A stretch of 64,000 bases of DNA, taken from NCBI GenBank assembly GCA_017504655.1, contig JAFVQT010000067.1:1-64000 (forward strand), given 5' to 3'. The translations under genes were made by a program, and so were the position numbers. Positions 18,381 to 26,762 of this stretch are shown in pieces (position 1 is the stretch's first letter; each line of letters starts with the position of its first letter). The notes beneath the pieces are model-generated. The model did no database searches, was not told the DNA's origin, and was given only the letters and a program-made list of their open reading frames with translations. The stretch is from Clostridia bacterium (GTDB taxonomy: Bacteria > Bacillota > Clostridia > Christensenellales > Borkfalkiaceae).

Positions 18381-20147
18381 TTACTGTATATACATGTAAT
18401 AATTTCCTTGTCCTCCGTTGTACGAAGATGCCTTTATATAATAAGTTTCACCTGCTTCAAGCTCGATATATACGTAGAAATTATTGCCGTTGTTTGAACC
18501 GTCGTCGTCAGAAGTTATTTGTTCATACGATGAATTGTATATGTAAACCTTGGGGTCGTTGGAGTTGTTTCCGGACTCTATAGTATAATATCTTGTTTCG
18601 GTAGGAATAATTTTATAATATATTTCTTGTCCGGTTTGAGCAATGTCTATATAATAGCTGTTGCCGGCATAAGCAAGCTTTGCTCTTTCAAACGACGTGC
18701 CGTCTGACATCAGGATATTATACTCTTCCTCAGTCATCCAATATGCGTAAAGAGTAGTATTTACTGCATCGTAATAAACGTCGGTATATAACGTGCCGTT
18801 GTTAAATTGATTGTTATACCAACCAACGTGTACGTAGCCTGCCATCTCGTAGGTAGGAAGCTCAACAGAATATCTGCCGGATACCGTTCCGATAGGTGCG
18901 CCGTTTGACATTAAGGTGTAGGTTACTTCTGCACCCGTCCAGTTCCAAATAACAGGGCGATTAGAGCTGTTCCACCCACTATTCCAATCATTAGGCGCAT
19001 AAGAAAGCGTAGTGAATATAGTCAGGTTATTACAAGAATTGAAAACGTCGTTATACATATTAGTTACAGTGCTTGGAATAGCTACGCTTGCAAGACTGTC
19101 ACAGCGGGCGAAGGCTGCTTCTCCGATTTGCGTTACACCTGCAGGAATTTCAACTAAAGACAAGCTGTCACAACCGAAAAAGGCTCTCTCACCAATTGTA
19201 TTAAGACCGCTTGGGGCAAAATTTACAGCTTGTAAGCTGTCACATTCACCAAAGGCTGCCGTTGCGATAGTCTGAAGGCTTGAAGGAAGAGTTACGCTCG
19301 TAATGCTATCGCAGTAAGCAAAGCATGCATAATTTATTTGGTTTACGCCCTCGGGAATAACGAGATCGGTTATAACATAACCGTTCAAATAAATGTTTCC
19401 TGCTATGCAGTGTGGCATTGCATAGATGCTATCATCATTATAAAACTCTACCGCACACCAGCTTGCTATATCGGTTATGTTTAAGTACTGTAAATCACAC
19501 TCATAAAAGGCATCCTCGCCGATTGTACGAAGACCGCTGCCCAAGGTAACGTTAAACAAGCTTTCACAGCTTGCGAACGCCGCTGCACCGATCGTCTGTA
19601 CAGAGTTAGGAAGAACGGCTACGCTGAGGCTTGTTTCACGGAAGGCTCCTTCTCCTATGTAGCTTAAGCCCTCTGCAATAGTAATTTCAGATAAGTTATA
19701 GCAATATGCAAACGCCTCGTCCTCAACTCTCAAAACGCTCTCGGGGATGGTAACGCTCTTAATATCGGTGTTTCCTCTGAAAGCATTTTCGCCGATTTCT
19801 ATAACGGGATGACCCTTATAGGTTGAAGGAATTACTATATCAAGATCGGAAGCAATACCGATGCCTATCAAACGGTAAGCGTCTGCGCCGTCAACCTTTT
19901 GGAAGTGAAGCCCCTCCGATGCGCTGTCGGTCGCCTCAGGCATAGTAACAGTCTGAGTAGTTCCGTTTGTAAGAGTTATAACGAGATTGCCGTCTTCATC
20001 CATAGTTACGCTTTGGATACCAACTCCGTCCTTGCCGTCTACCGCTGTGCTTGACTCTTTATTCTTTTTCTTACAAGAGGTCATTGCGAAGCAACAAACA
20101 ACTATGCAAAGAACTAAAATTAAACAAGATAATATTCTCTTTTTCAT
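18381..20147 (-). CDS. BspA-type LRR lipoprotein with InlB-like repeat and pre-peptidase-C-like tail
   Basis: The protein has 588 residues. The lipobox MTSC places Cys25 at the membrane. Residues 40-75 hold a collagen-like/'GKDGVGIQSV' linker module. Residues 95-380 are BspA-type LRRs ('IPSTVTNMYNDVFNSCNNL'). A Listeria-Bacteroides-type repeat near 395-465 ('YEMAGYVHVGWYNN...LYAYW') is followed by a C-terminal domain (about 485-588) with the PPC pattern 'YYKIIPTETRYYTIESG...VYIYN'. It is a surface-displayed binding protein. It is a clear paralogue of the next gene upstream (20221-22527), with the same domain order. AAGGAG precedes the ATG. Confidence 0.87.
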   Translation of the reverse strand: MKKRILSCLILVLCIVVCCFAMTSCKKKNKESSTAVDGKDGVGIQSVTMDEDGNLVITLTNGTTQTVTMPEATDSASEGLHFQKVDGADAYRLIGIGIASDLDIVIPSTYKGHPVIEIGENAFRGNTDIKSVTIPESVLRVEDEAFAYCYNLSEITIAEGLSYIGEGAFRETSLSVAVLPNSVQTIGAAAFASCESLFNVTLGSGLRTIGEDAFYECDLQYLNITDIASWCAVEFYNDDSIYAMPHCIAGNIYLNGYVITDLVIPEGVNQINYACFAYCDSITSVTLPSSLQTIATAAFGECDSLQAVNFAPSGLNTIGERAFFGCDSLSLVEIPAGVTQIGEAAFARCDSLASVAIPSTVTNMYNDVFNSCNNLTIFTTLSYAPNDWNSGWNSSNRPVIWNWTGAEVTYTLMSNGAPIGTVSGRYSVELPTYEMAGYVHVGWYNNQFNNGTLYTDVYYDAVNTTLYAYWMTEEEYNILMSDGTSFERAKLAYAGNSYYIDIAQTGQEIYYKIIPTETRYYTIESGNNSNDPKVYIYNSSYEQITSDDDGSNNGNNFYVYIELEAGETYYIKASSYNGGQGNYYMYIQ

Positions 20148-20173
20148 TTTTTTCTCCTTAAATTTTTATTGGT

Positions 20174-20198
20174 GAGCCTTGGAAAGAGTCCAAGGCTC
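20174..20198. terminator. Hairpin between the two LRR lipoprotein genes
   Basis: GAGCCTTGG, 7-nt loop, CCAAGGCTC: a perfect 9-bp stem. The minus-strand U-tract is weak (ACCAATAAAAATTT), so it may only partly stop transcription into the downstream paralogue. Confidence 0.6.
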
Positions 20199-20220
20199 CG
20201 TTTTGTCAATTATATTACTG

Positions 20221-22527
20221 TTAATTTCTCACTATATGCAAGCTATAAGAGCCTATTCCGCCACCGTACATATATGCACGAATATAGTAAGTATTTCCGG
20301 CATACATATAACAATTCATCGAGAAATTGGTACCCGAGGAATCGTCATTGGATGCCAACTGCGAATATGCTGAGTCGTAAACGTATCCGTATGGATCTCC
20401 GTTATTGTTACTCGAATAAATTCTGTAATAGCCGGTTGACGTAGGCGTGAATTTGTAATAAACACTCTGCGATGATGAGGTTATACTTACGTAATATGTC
20501 GTTCCTGCGTATGCAGTTATTGCTTGGGCAAAGGAGCTTCCGTTTTGATTAAACTCTTGATCATACTCCGACTCGGTCATCCATCTTGCGTAAAGGATAA
20601 CGTCGCTTGAGCTGTAATACGTATCTTCGTTCGTATAGCGTGTACCGCTGAAGTCAGAAGCAGTATACCAGCCTGCTAAAACGTATTCATCGTAAGTAAG
20701 CTCGGGAAGCTCTATTGCAAAGTAAGAGAATACGTCGTCCGTTTGCTCTGCGCCGTTTTCTTCAAACGAATAGGTTACGCCGTCAGGATTCCAGTTGTAA
20801 ATAACAGGACAGTTGCTATAGTTCCAATAAGACGCCCAATTGTAGTTGTATGAGCTTCCTTCATAATAAACGGTAAGTGAATTACAGTCTTTGAAGGAGT
20901 ACTCTGAAACGTAATAAACTTCGCTTGGAATACCGATGCTCTCAAGGTACGAGCTTCCGCTGAACGCGTAAGTGCCTACTGTACTAACGCTTTCGGGAAG
21001 AACCAACTCAACTATCAAGCTTTGATAGAAGGCGTGGCTTCCTACCGTTTCAACCGTTTGGCTGATCTCTACGTCGGTAACGTTCTCCGGCATAAATGCA
21101 AATGCCCAAGCTCCGACAGTCTCTACTCCTGCAGGAATAACAAGCTCGGTTACGGACTCACCGCCAATCCAAAGCTCGTCTGCCACGTAAAGAGGATGAA
21201 CGTAAAAGCTTGACGTAATGTCTTCAAATTCAACGTCGCACCAAGCAGCTACGTCGCATATATCAACGACGCCTATTTCCGTGCTGACAAACGCCTGTTG
21301 ACCGATATAGCTTATGCCCGAGCCAAAGGAAACGGTGCTTACGTCCCCACAGCTTGCAAACGCAAATTCGCCAATCGTTTCTACACCGTCGGAAAGTGTA
21401 ACAACGTTTAAGTCGGCCACATCGTAAAACGCATAGTCGCCGATTTCGGTAACGGTGCTTGCAACCGTTAAGCTTTGAATGCTGTCACAGTTATAAAAAG
21501 CTAAATCGTTAATTTCGGTAACTCCCTCGGGTATAACGAGGTCACTCAAGGAATAGCCGTTCAAGCTGATCGAGCTTGCATAGTACATTGGCTGAGCATA
21601 GACATTCTCAAAGGTAACGCCACACCAAGGCGCAACGTCTGCTAAAGAAACCGTGCTTAAGCTATCGCAACCTGCAAACGCATCTGAGCCGATATACTCA
21701 ATTGAAGTGCCGAAGGCTAACGTGGTAAGGTAGTCACAGTCGTAGAATGCGCCTACTCCTATATTTGCCACGCCGTTTCCAAAGCTTACCGAATATAAGC
21801 TGTCACAGTCGTAGAATGCATACTCGCCAATTGAAATAATAGTGTCCGGTATAGTAATACTGAAAAGACCTTGACATCCCTCGAACGCTCTTGCGGGAAT
21901 AACCGTTGCGCCCTCTTCAAAATAGAAGGTCGTGACGCCCGATCCACTTAAAAATCTATCCCCGATATTTTGTACGCTTGCAGGCACAGAAAGACTGCCA
22001 AGACTCGAGCAGTTCGAAAATGCCTCTTCTCTGATGGTTAACAATCCCTCCGAAAGTGTTACGGTCTGCAAATCCTCACAGCCGTAAAAGGCTTGATAGC
22101 CGATCGTAGTAACTGACGACGGAACTGTTATACTCTTAATGTTAGACTGACCCCAAAATGCACTGTCGCTAATCTCGGTAACGGGGCTTCCCTTGTAGGT
22201 ATTCGGAATGACAATATCAATTTCTGATGCAATTCCAAGACCTGCAACGCGGTAGCTTCCGTCTTCCTTTTCTACAAAATGAAGGCCTTCTGTCCAACCG
22301 CTTTCCTGATTTTCAGGGGGTACAACCGTTTGAGTCGTTCCGTCAGTAAGAGTAACTACTAAATTCCCGTCACTGTCGTACTCAATTCTTTCTATGCTTA
22401 CGCCTGCTTTTCCGTCTTTAGCTGTTTCTGTAGCCGAGCTCTTTTTCTTTTTGCATGAAGCCAAAGCAAAGCAACACGTAATTACACAGAGAATTAAAAT
22501 CAAACAAGTTAAAATTCTTTTTCTCAT
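20221..22527 (-). CDS. BspA-type LRR lipoprotein, larger paralogue
   Basis: The protein has 768 residues. The start is ATG 22527 (MRKRILTC) because AAAAAGGAGA lies just upstream; a TTG seven codons earlier overlaps that site. Lipobox ALAS-Cys25. A 'GKAGVSIERIEYDSDGNLVV' module precedes about 20 BspA-type LRRs (residues 95-570). Then come an InlB-type repeat ('YVLAGWYTASDFSGTRYT') and a PPC-like tail ('YYKFTPTSTGYYRIYSS'). The N-terminal 100 residues are closely similar to those of the 588-residue neighbour, so the pair arose by tandem duplication followed by loss or gain of LRR units. It is presumably exposed on the surface for host or polymer binding. Confidence 0.87.
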   Translation of the reverse strand: MRKRILTCLILILCVITCCFALASCKKKKSSATETAKDGKAGVSIERIEYDSDGNLVVTLTDGTTQTVVPPENQESGWTEGLHFVEKEDGSYRVAGLGIASEIDIVIPNTYKGSPVTEISDSAFWGQSNIKSITVPSSVTTIGYQAFYGCEDLQTVTLSEGLLTIREEAFSNCSSLGSLSVPASVQNIGDRFLSGSGVTTFYFEEGATVIPARAFEGCQGLFSITIPDTIISIGEYAFYDCDSLYSVSFGNGVANIGVGAFYDCDYLTTLAFGTSIEYIGSDAFAGCDSLSTVSLADVAPWCGVTFENVYAQPMYYASSISLNGYSLSDLVIPEGVTEINDLAFYNCDSIQSLTVASTVTEIGDYAFYDVADLNVVTLSDGVETIGEFAFASCGDVSTVSFGSGISYIGQQAFVSTEIGVVDICDVAAWCDVEFEDITSSFYVHPLYVADELWIGGESVTELVIPAGVETVGAWAFAFMPENVTDVEISQTVETVGSHAFYQSLIVELVLPESVSTVGTYAFSGSSYLESIGIPSEVYYVSEYSFKDCNSLTVYYEGSSYNYNWASYWNYSNCPVIYNWNPDGVTYSFEENGAEQTDDVFSYFAIELPELTYDEYVLAGWYTASDFSGTRYTNEDTYYSSSDVILYARWMTESEYDQEFNQNGSSFAQAITAYAGTTYYVSITSSSQSVYYKFTPTSTGYYRIYSSNNNGDPYGYVYDSAYSQLASNDDSSGTNFSMNCYMYAGNTYYIRAYMYGGGIGSYSLHIVRN

Positions 22528-22642
22528 AGACTTTCTCCTTTTTAACAATAAATAAATTATAGCATATATAACAACTTAAATCAAGTAAAAAACGCACGCG
22601 CGCGTGACGGTTTTATATATATTTTAAATACTCTTCTGCTAA

Positions 22643-22684
22643 AAAGGCGATATTCCGGTAGAAAAAAACCGAAGTATCGCCTTT
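22643..22684 (-). terminator. Terminator of the ABC exporter operon
   Basis: AAAGGCGATA (22643-22652) pairs with TATCGCCTTT (22675-22684), with an inner CCGGT/ACCG pairing. The A-run at 22641-22645 is a U-run on the minus strand. Confidence 0.8.
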
Positions 22685-22711
22685 AATTAACCTATAGGCT
22701 GACTTTGTGCC

Positions 22712-24499
22712 TTATACGGATGCGTTTGAGTACTGGCTTGCGTGAATTTTTGCATACAGTCCTTTTGCCTTTATAAGCTCGGCGTGTGTGCCCCTTTCAA
22801 CGATTTTTCCGTTATCGACAACCAAAATTATATCTGCATTTTCGATGGTCGAAAGCCTGTGCGCAATGACAAACGCAGTTCTGTCTTTCATAAGCTCGTC
22901 CATAGTCTGTTGCAAAATAAGTTCTGTTCTTGTATCGACGTTACTCGTCGCCTCGTCTAAAATAAGTATAGGTCTGTCTGCAAGATAAGCCCTCGCAATA
23001 GTTAAAAGCTGTTTTTGACCTCCGCTGATATTGGTGCTGTCCTCATTGATAACTGTTTCGTAGCCGTCTGCAAGCGAGTTTATAAAAAGGTCGACGTGCG
23101 CCTTTTCCGCCGCGCGTATAACCTCCTCCTTGCCTGCAGTTGGCCTTCCGTATGCAATATTGTCAAATACCGTACCGGAGAATAAAACGGTATCCTGTAA
23201 AACCATGCCGAAGAATTCTCTTACGCTTTCTCGGTGCATCTTGGAAATATCCTTTCCGTCAACTAAAATTCTGCCTTTCTGTGGGTCGTAAAATCTCATT
23301 AATAAATTCACGAGAGTTGTCTTTCCGCCACCCGTAGGACCGACTATAGCAACCTTTTGTCCCGCTCTTATTTTAAGCGAAAGCCCATCTATAAGCGGTT
23401 TATCGGGGGTATAAGAGAAATATACGTCGTCAAATACTACCTCTCCTAAAATATCTTTATTAGGCTTTTCTTGCTCGTTTTCCTGCATTTCCTCACCGTC
23501 TAAAAAGCCGTAAACTCTTCTTGCAGAGGCTATAGTAGACTGCAACATGCTCATTCCGCTTGCAATTGATTCTAAGGGTGCGGAAAAGAGCTTGGTATAC
23601 ATTACAAAGGCAACCAAATCGCCTGCGCTTACTCCCTTTCCGCTTATCGCTAAATATCCGCCCAAAACACATATAACTATATATGCCAGGTTGTTCACGA
23701 GGGTTACAATCGGTTGCACCATGCCCGACACGACATAGCCTTTTTTGGCTTTTTCAGAGTAGTCTTCTATTATTTCGTGATAACGCTTATTTTGACTTTC
23801 TTCCAAATTAAAGGCTTTAACAGTATCAAAGCCGGTCAGATTTTCTTCGCATAACGAATAAATTTTACCCGATGCCGTACGGCTTTCGTTAAAATGCTTT
23901 TCGCTGCGAGAGGCTAAAACACCCGAAAGTATAATTGAAACAGGCACGAAAACGACTACCGCCATTGCAAGCATCGGGTTTTCAAAAAATATTACGACTA
24001 ATATAACGGCAAGCCTGATTACACCGTTTATTACAACGCCGAATATACTGTGAACTGAGCTTCCCATTATAGAAACGTCGTGCGTCATACGGGAGATTAT
24101 TTCCCCGTTTGGGGTGGAATCGACTGTTTTTATCGGAATTTTAGATATTTTTCCGCTCATTTCAGTTCTTATTCTGCAGGTAAAGTGCCTTGTAACCGAG
24201 TAGTTCATTATAAGCTCTGTCAATAAGCTTGCAATAGCCGAAACCGCGTATACTAAGATAAGAAGGGCTATTTCCCTTCCAAAGGCAAGCCTGTCAATCG
24301 GTATGCTTTGATTTATCAGATTATAAACTCTGTCGGTCAAATTTCCCAAAAGACTCGGCGCAACCATCGCCAGACAAACGGATAAAAGGCTTATCACTAT
24401 TGCGGTTATCAGCCAACCTGAAATACCCTTCATGTCTTTTATCAGCCTGATTACTACCTTGAATGCGCCTTTGAGGTCGTGCTTTTTCTTTTCTTTCAT
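22712..24499 (-). CDS. ABC exporter, ATP-binding/permease subunit with canonical NBD (BmrD/LmrD-like)
   Basis: The 595-residue half transporter has six membrane helices (about 20-310) and an ABC domain. Walker A is GPTGGGKTT, the signature 'ISGGQKQLL', and Walker B 'ILILDEATSNVD' with the catalytic Glu intact. The partner upstream lacks that Glu, which is the hallmark of heterodimeric multidrug exporters such as BmrCD and LmrCD. ATG 24499 is used because GGGGGTG lies 7 nt upstream and the codon overlaps the partner's stop (TAATG). It exports amphipathic drugs or lipids from the cytoplasmic membrane; the substrate is unknown. Confidence 0.92.
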   Translation of the reverse strand: MKEKKKHDLKGAFKVVIRLIKDMKGISGWLITAIVISLLSVCLAMVAPSLLGNLTDRVYNLINQSIPIDRLAFGREIALLILVYAVSAIASLLTELIMNYSVTRHFTCRIRTEMSGKISKIPIKTVDSTPNGEIISRMTHDVSIMGSSVHSIFGVVINGVIRLAVILVVIFFENPMLAMAVVVFVPVSIILSGVLASRSEKHFNESRTASGKIYSLCEENLTGFDTVKAFNLEESQNKRYHEIIEDYSEKAKKGYVVSGMVQPIVTLVNNLAYIVICVLGGYLAISGKGVSAGDLVAFVMYTKLFSAPLESIASGMSMLQSTIASARRVYGFLDGEEMQENEQEKPNKDILGEVVFDDVYFSYTPDKPLIDGLSLKIRAGQKVAIVGPTGGGKTTLVNLLMRFYDPQKGRILVDGKDISKMHRESVREFFGMVLQDTVLFSGTVFDNIAYGRPTAGKEEVIRAAEKAHVDLFINSLADGYETVINEDSTNISGGQKQLLTIARAYLADRPILILDEATSNVDTRTELILQQTMDELMKDRTAFVIAHRLSTIENADIILVVDNGKIVERGTHAELIKAKGLYAKIHASQYSNASV

Positions 24500-26244
24500 T
24501 ATAAAACACCCCCTACAGAATCCTTGCCCAGCTGAGAAATACAAATCTCTCTGTAAATATCCGAGGCTTTAATAAGCTCCTCGTGAGTGCCAACCGCCGT
24601 TATTTCTCCTTTATCCATAACGAAAATTTTCTCGGCATGCATCGCGGTAGAAACCCTTTGGGTTATGGTAATTTGAGTTTTTCCTTTAAGCCTTGCCGAA
24701 AGATTTTTCTTGATAATGCTTTCGGTTAAAAAGTCAAGCGCAGAAAAGCTGTCGTCAAAAACGTATACGTCGGCTTGCCTTATAACCGTTCTTGCCAAGT
24801 TTATTCTCTGCTTTTGCCCACCGCTTACGTTTTGCCCACCGCCAACTAAAACGTGGTCTAAGCCGTCCTCGTAAGCATTTACGTAATCTGACATCCGACA
24901 GTCTGAAAGAGCAGATAAAATATCCTCATCCGTTGCCGAGGGGCTACCCATTTTTAAATTTTCTCTTATAGTTCCCTCAAATATCATAGGCTTTTGAAGG
25001 GCTATTGAAAACCTCTCTCTGACGTCGTTTTTGCTTAAATCGGAATATGCGCTTCCACCTATGTAAATTTCCCCTTCCGTCGGGGCGAAAAAACCTAAAA
25101 TCAGCCGTGAAAGCGTTGTTTTTCCACTTCCCGTGCCACCTATTACGGCAACCTTTTCGCCTGATAAAATTTTCATATTTATATTTCTTAAGGATGGCTC
25201 TTTAGCACTTTGATAAGCAAACGTCAGATTTTCTACCGAAATATCGAAATTACTCGCGCTTTGAACGGCTTTTTCTGTTTTTTCTACGGTGACGTCCTCC
25301 TCTTTCATGGTGTGAATTTCATTTAACCTCTTTACTGCAACGCCAAGTCGCGGTAGCCAGGCTATCGTCCACGAAAGATTGATAAGCGCGCCCGATAAAA
25401 GAGCAACGTACTGAATTATTGCAACTATATCGCCCGCATCTGTCAAAAGCCCCGAGCTTGCCCTGATTCCGCCAACCCATACGACGCAAACGGTTGCCAG
25501 GTTTAAAAGCAACATTGCAATAGGGTCTATAAATCCGTTCCTTACGTTTGCGCGTATCATATATTTCGACATTTCTTCGGTAGCAAATTTTGCGCGCGCA
25601 TGCTCCTTTTGCTCATTGTTAAACGCCCTTACGACTCTCAGCCCGGATAATCTTTCCCGAACGATTTTATTTTGCTCGTCTACGTATTTGTCTGATTTTT
25701 CCCACATTCCATGAAGCGGCTTCATAAAAAAGTATACTATCAGCATTACGGGTGGAATACTTAACATAAACACGGTTGCAAGCACGGCATCTTCCATAAA
25801 AGCAAGCACGGCTGAACCGACTATCATGGCAGGTATAGTAACCAAGGTATATACTATCATGCTTGCAGCACCCTCCATATTCCAAATATCCTCAGTTGCC
25901 CTTGTAAGCAGTCCCGACGGACCTATTTTTGAATATTGAGTATAAGAAAGACTATTGATTTTCTCAAAGGTAGCCTTGCATAAATCGGCAGAAAAGCCCA
26001 TCGTCAATTTTGCGTTTGTTTTATTTGCAATAAGCGTTCCGGTCAGCGAAGCTATCGAAAAAATCAACATTATTGCAGAAAATTTTAACACTGTGTTAAA
26101 GTTTTGATTTGCAATTCCCTCGTCTACGATTTTACTCATAACGTAAGGCATAAAAAGCATGGTAAGCATTGCAATAGCATCCGTTATTGCATTGATAATC
26201 AGTAGTTTTTTATAAGGTTTTAATATTTTAAGTAGTATTTTCAT
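24499..26244 (-). CDS. ABC exporter, ATP-binding/permease subunit with degenerate NBD (BmrC/LmrC-like)
   Basis: The 581-residue half transporter has six N-terminal helices and an ABC domain with Walker A 'GGTGSGKTT' and signature 'VSGGQKQR'. Walker B is 'VYVFDDSFSALD': Asp replaces the catalytic Glu, so one of the two ATP sites of the heterodimer is degenerate. The start has AAAGGT upstream. It is the first structural gene behind the leader peptide and tandem terminators at 26367-26634, so the operon is expected to be inducible by an antibiotic or other translation stress. Confidence 0.92.
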   Translation of the reverse strand: MKILLKILKPYKKLLIINAITDAIAMLTMLFMPYVMSKIVDEGIANQNFNTVLKFSAIMLIFSIASLTGTLIANKTNAKLTMGFSADLCKATFEKINSLSYTQYSKIGPSGLLTRATEDIWNMEGAASMIVYTLVTIPAMIVGSAVLAFMEDAVLATVFMLSIPPVMLIVYFFMKPLHGMWEKSDKYVDEQNKIVRERLSGLRVVRAFNNEQKEHARAKFATEEMSKYMIRANVRNGFIDPIAMLLLNLATVCVVWVGGIRASSGLLTDAGDIVAIIQYVALLSGALINLSWTIAWLPRLGVAVKRLNEIHTMKEEDVTVEKTEKAVQSASNFDISVENLTFAYQSAKEPSLRNINMKILSGEKVAVIGGTGSGKTTLSRLILGFFAPTEGEIYIGGSAYSDLSKNDVRERFSIALQKPMIFEGTIRENLKMGSPSATDEDILSALSDCRMSDYVNAYEDGLDHVLVGGGQNVSGGQKQRINLARTVIRQADVYVFDDSFSALDFLTESIIKKNLSARLKGKTQITITQRVSTAMHAEKIFVMDKGEITAVGTHEELIKASDIYREICISQLGKDSVGGVL

Positions 26245-26366
26245 AGTTTTTAACCTTTCAATATGCTATCACTACGTATAAGCAGTAGAATCTTTAAGTT
26301 AGTTTTAGCATAGCGTCTTTTTAAAATTATTTTTTCCCAAGGATACGTTTACGTACTTCATTACGT

Positions 26367-26416
26367 AAAAAGGGCGCATCCACCTTGCAAAAACCATTGC
26401 AAGGCGCACGCGCCCT
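26367..26416 (-). terminator. Second (promoter-distal) terminator of the ABC exporter leader
   Basis: The outer stem is AGGGCGC (26371-26377) with GCGCCCT (26410-26416). The inner stem is CCTTGCA (26383-26389) with TGCAAGG (26398-26404). The A-run at 26367-26371 gives a U-run on the minus strand. The minus-strand sequence AGTTATTTAG sits directly before it (26424-26415). Confidence 0.85.
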
Positions 26417-26449
26417 AAATAACTTTTTTACTAAACCGTAATTAAACGT

Positions 26450-26477
26450 AAAAGAGCCCCGACGCAGTCGGGGCTCT
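26450..26477 (-). terminator. First (promoter-proximal) terminator of the ABC exporter leader
   Basis: AGAGCCCCGAC (26453-26463) pairs with GTCGGGGCTCT (26467-26477), an 11-bp perfect stem with a 3-nt loop, followed on the minus strand by UUUUA. The minus-strand AGTTATTTGAG (26486-26476) runs into its first arm. Confidence 0.88.
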
Positions 26478-26505
26478 CAAATAACTAATCGCAAAAATTG
26501 CGTGG

Positions 26506-26580
26506 TTATACTATTGTATCCTCGGAGGCGTGTACGTGTTTTATTGAGTTATTTGAGTTCGACAAAGCTACTATTAACAT
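26506..26580 (-). CDS. Putative 24-residue leader peptide of the ABC exporter operon
   Basis: A strong ribosome binding site (AAGGAGG, 5-6 nt upstream) precedes ATG 26580. The 24-codon frame begins MLIVALSNSNNS, ends EDTIV and stops with TAA at 26508-26506. There is no homology-based function. The peptide is followed by two terminators before the exporter genes. Codons 8-12 contain CTCAAATAACT, which is perfectly complementary to AGTTATTTGAG just before the first terminator and, over 8 nt, to a copy before the second. The arrangement parallels ribosome-mediated attenuation in bmrB-bmrCD of Bacillus subtilis, although BmrB is longer and unrelated in sequence. Translation itself is inferred, not shown. 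Confidence 0.7.
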   Translation of the reverse strand: MLIVALSNSNNSIKHVHASEDTIV

Positions 26581-26605
26581 TTCTTTACCTCCTTGTTTTT
26601 TCTTC

Positions 26606-26634
26606 AGTATAGCACTGCTACATATCTATGTCAA
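26606..26634 (-). promoter_or_regulatory. Promoter of the leader/ABC exporter transcript
   Basis: On the minus strand TTGACA (26634-26629) and TATACT (26611-26606) are separated by exactly 17 bp. The leader ribosome binding site follows within about 15 nt, so the 5' untranslated part is very short. Confidence 0.85.
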
Positions 26635-26762
26635 GGAAAATTTTAACTTTTTAAAAATTTTTTCCTTTTTTTTAATAATAAATAACGTACGAGGGTAAAG
26701 ACATTTACCCTCGTTTATTGTAAAATTTTTATAATTTAGTCTGCCTATAAGTCGATTATCGC

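Noticed and set aside
26498-26698. Plus-strand open frame opposite the exporter leader
   Set aside because: It lacks a ribosome binding site and runs against a strong promoter, ribosome binding site and terminators on the other strand.
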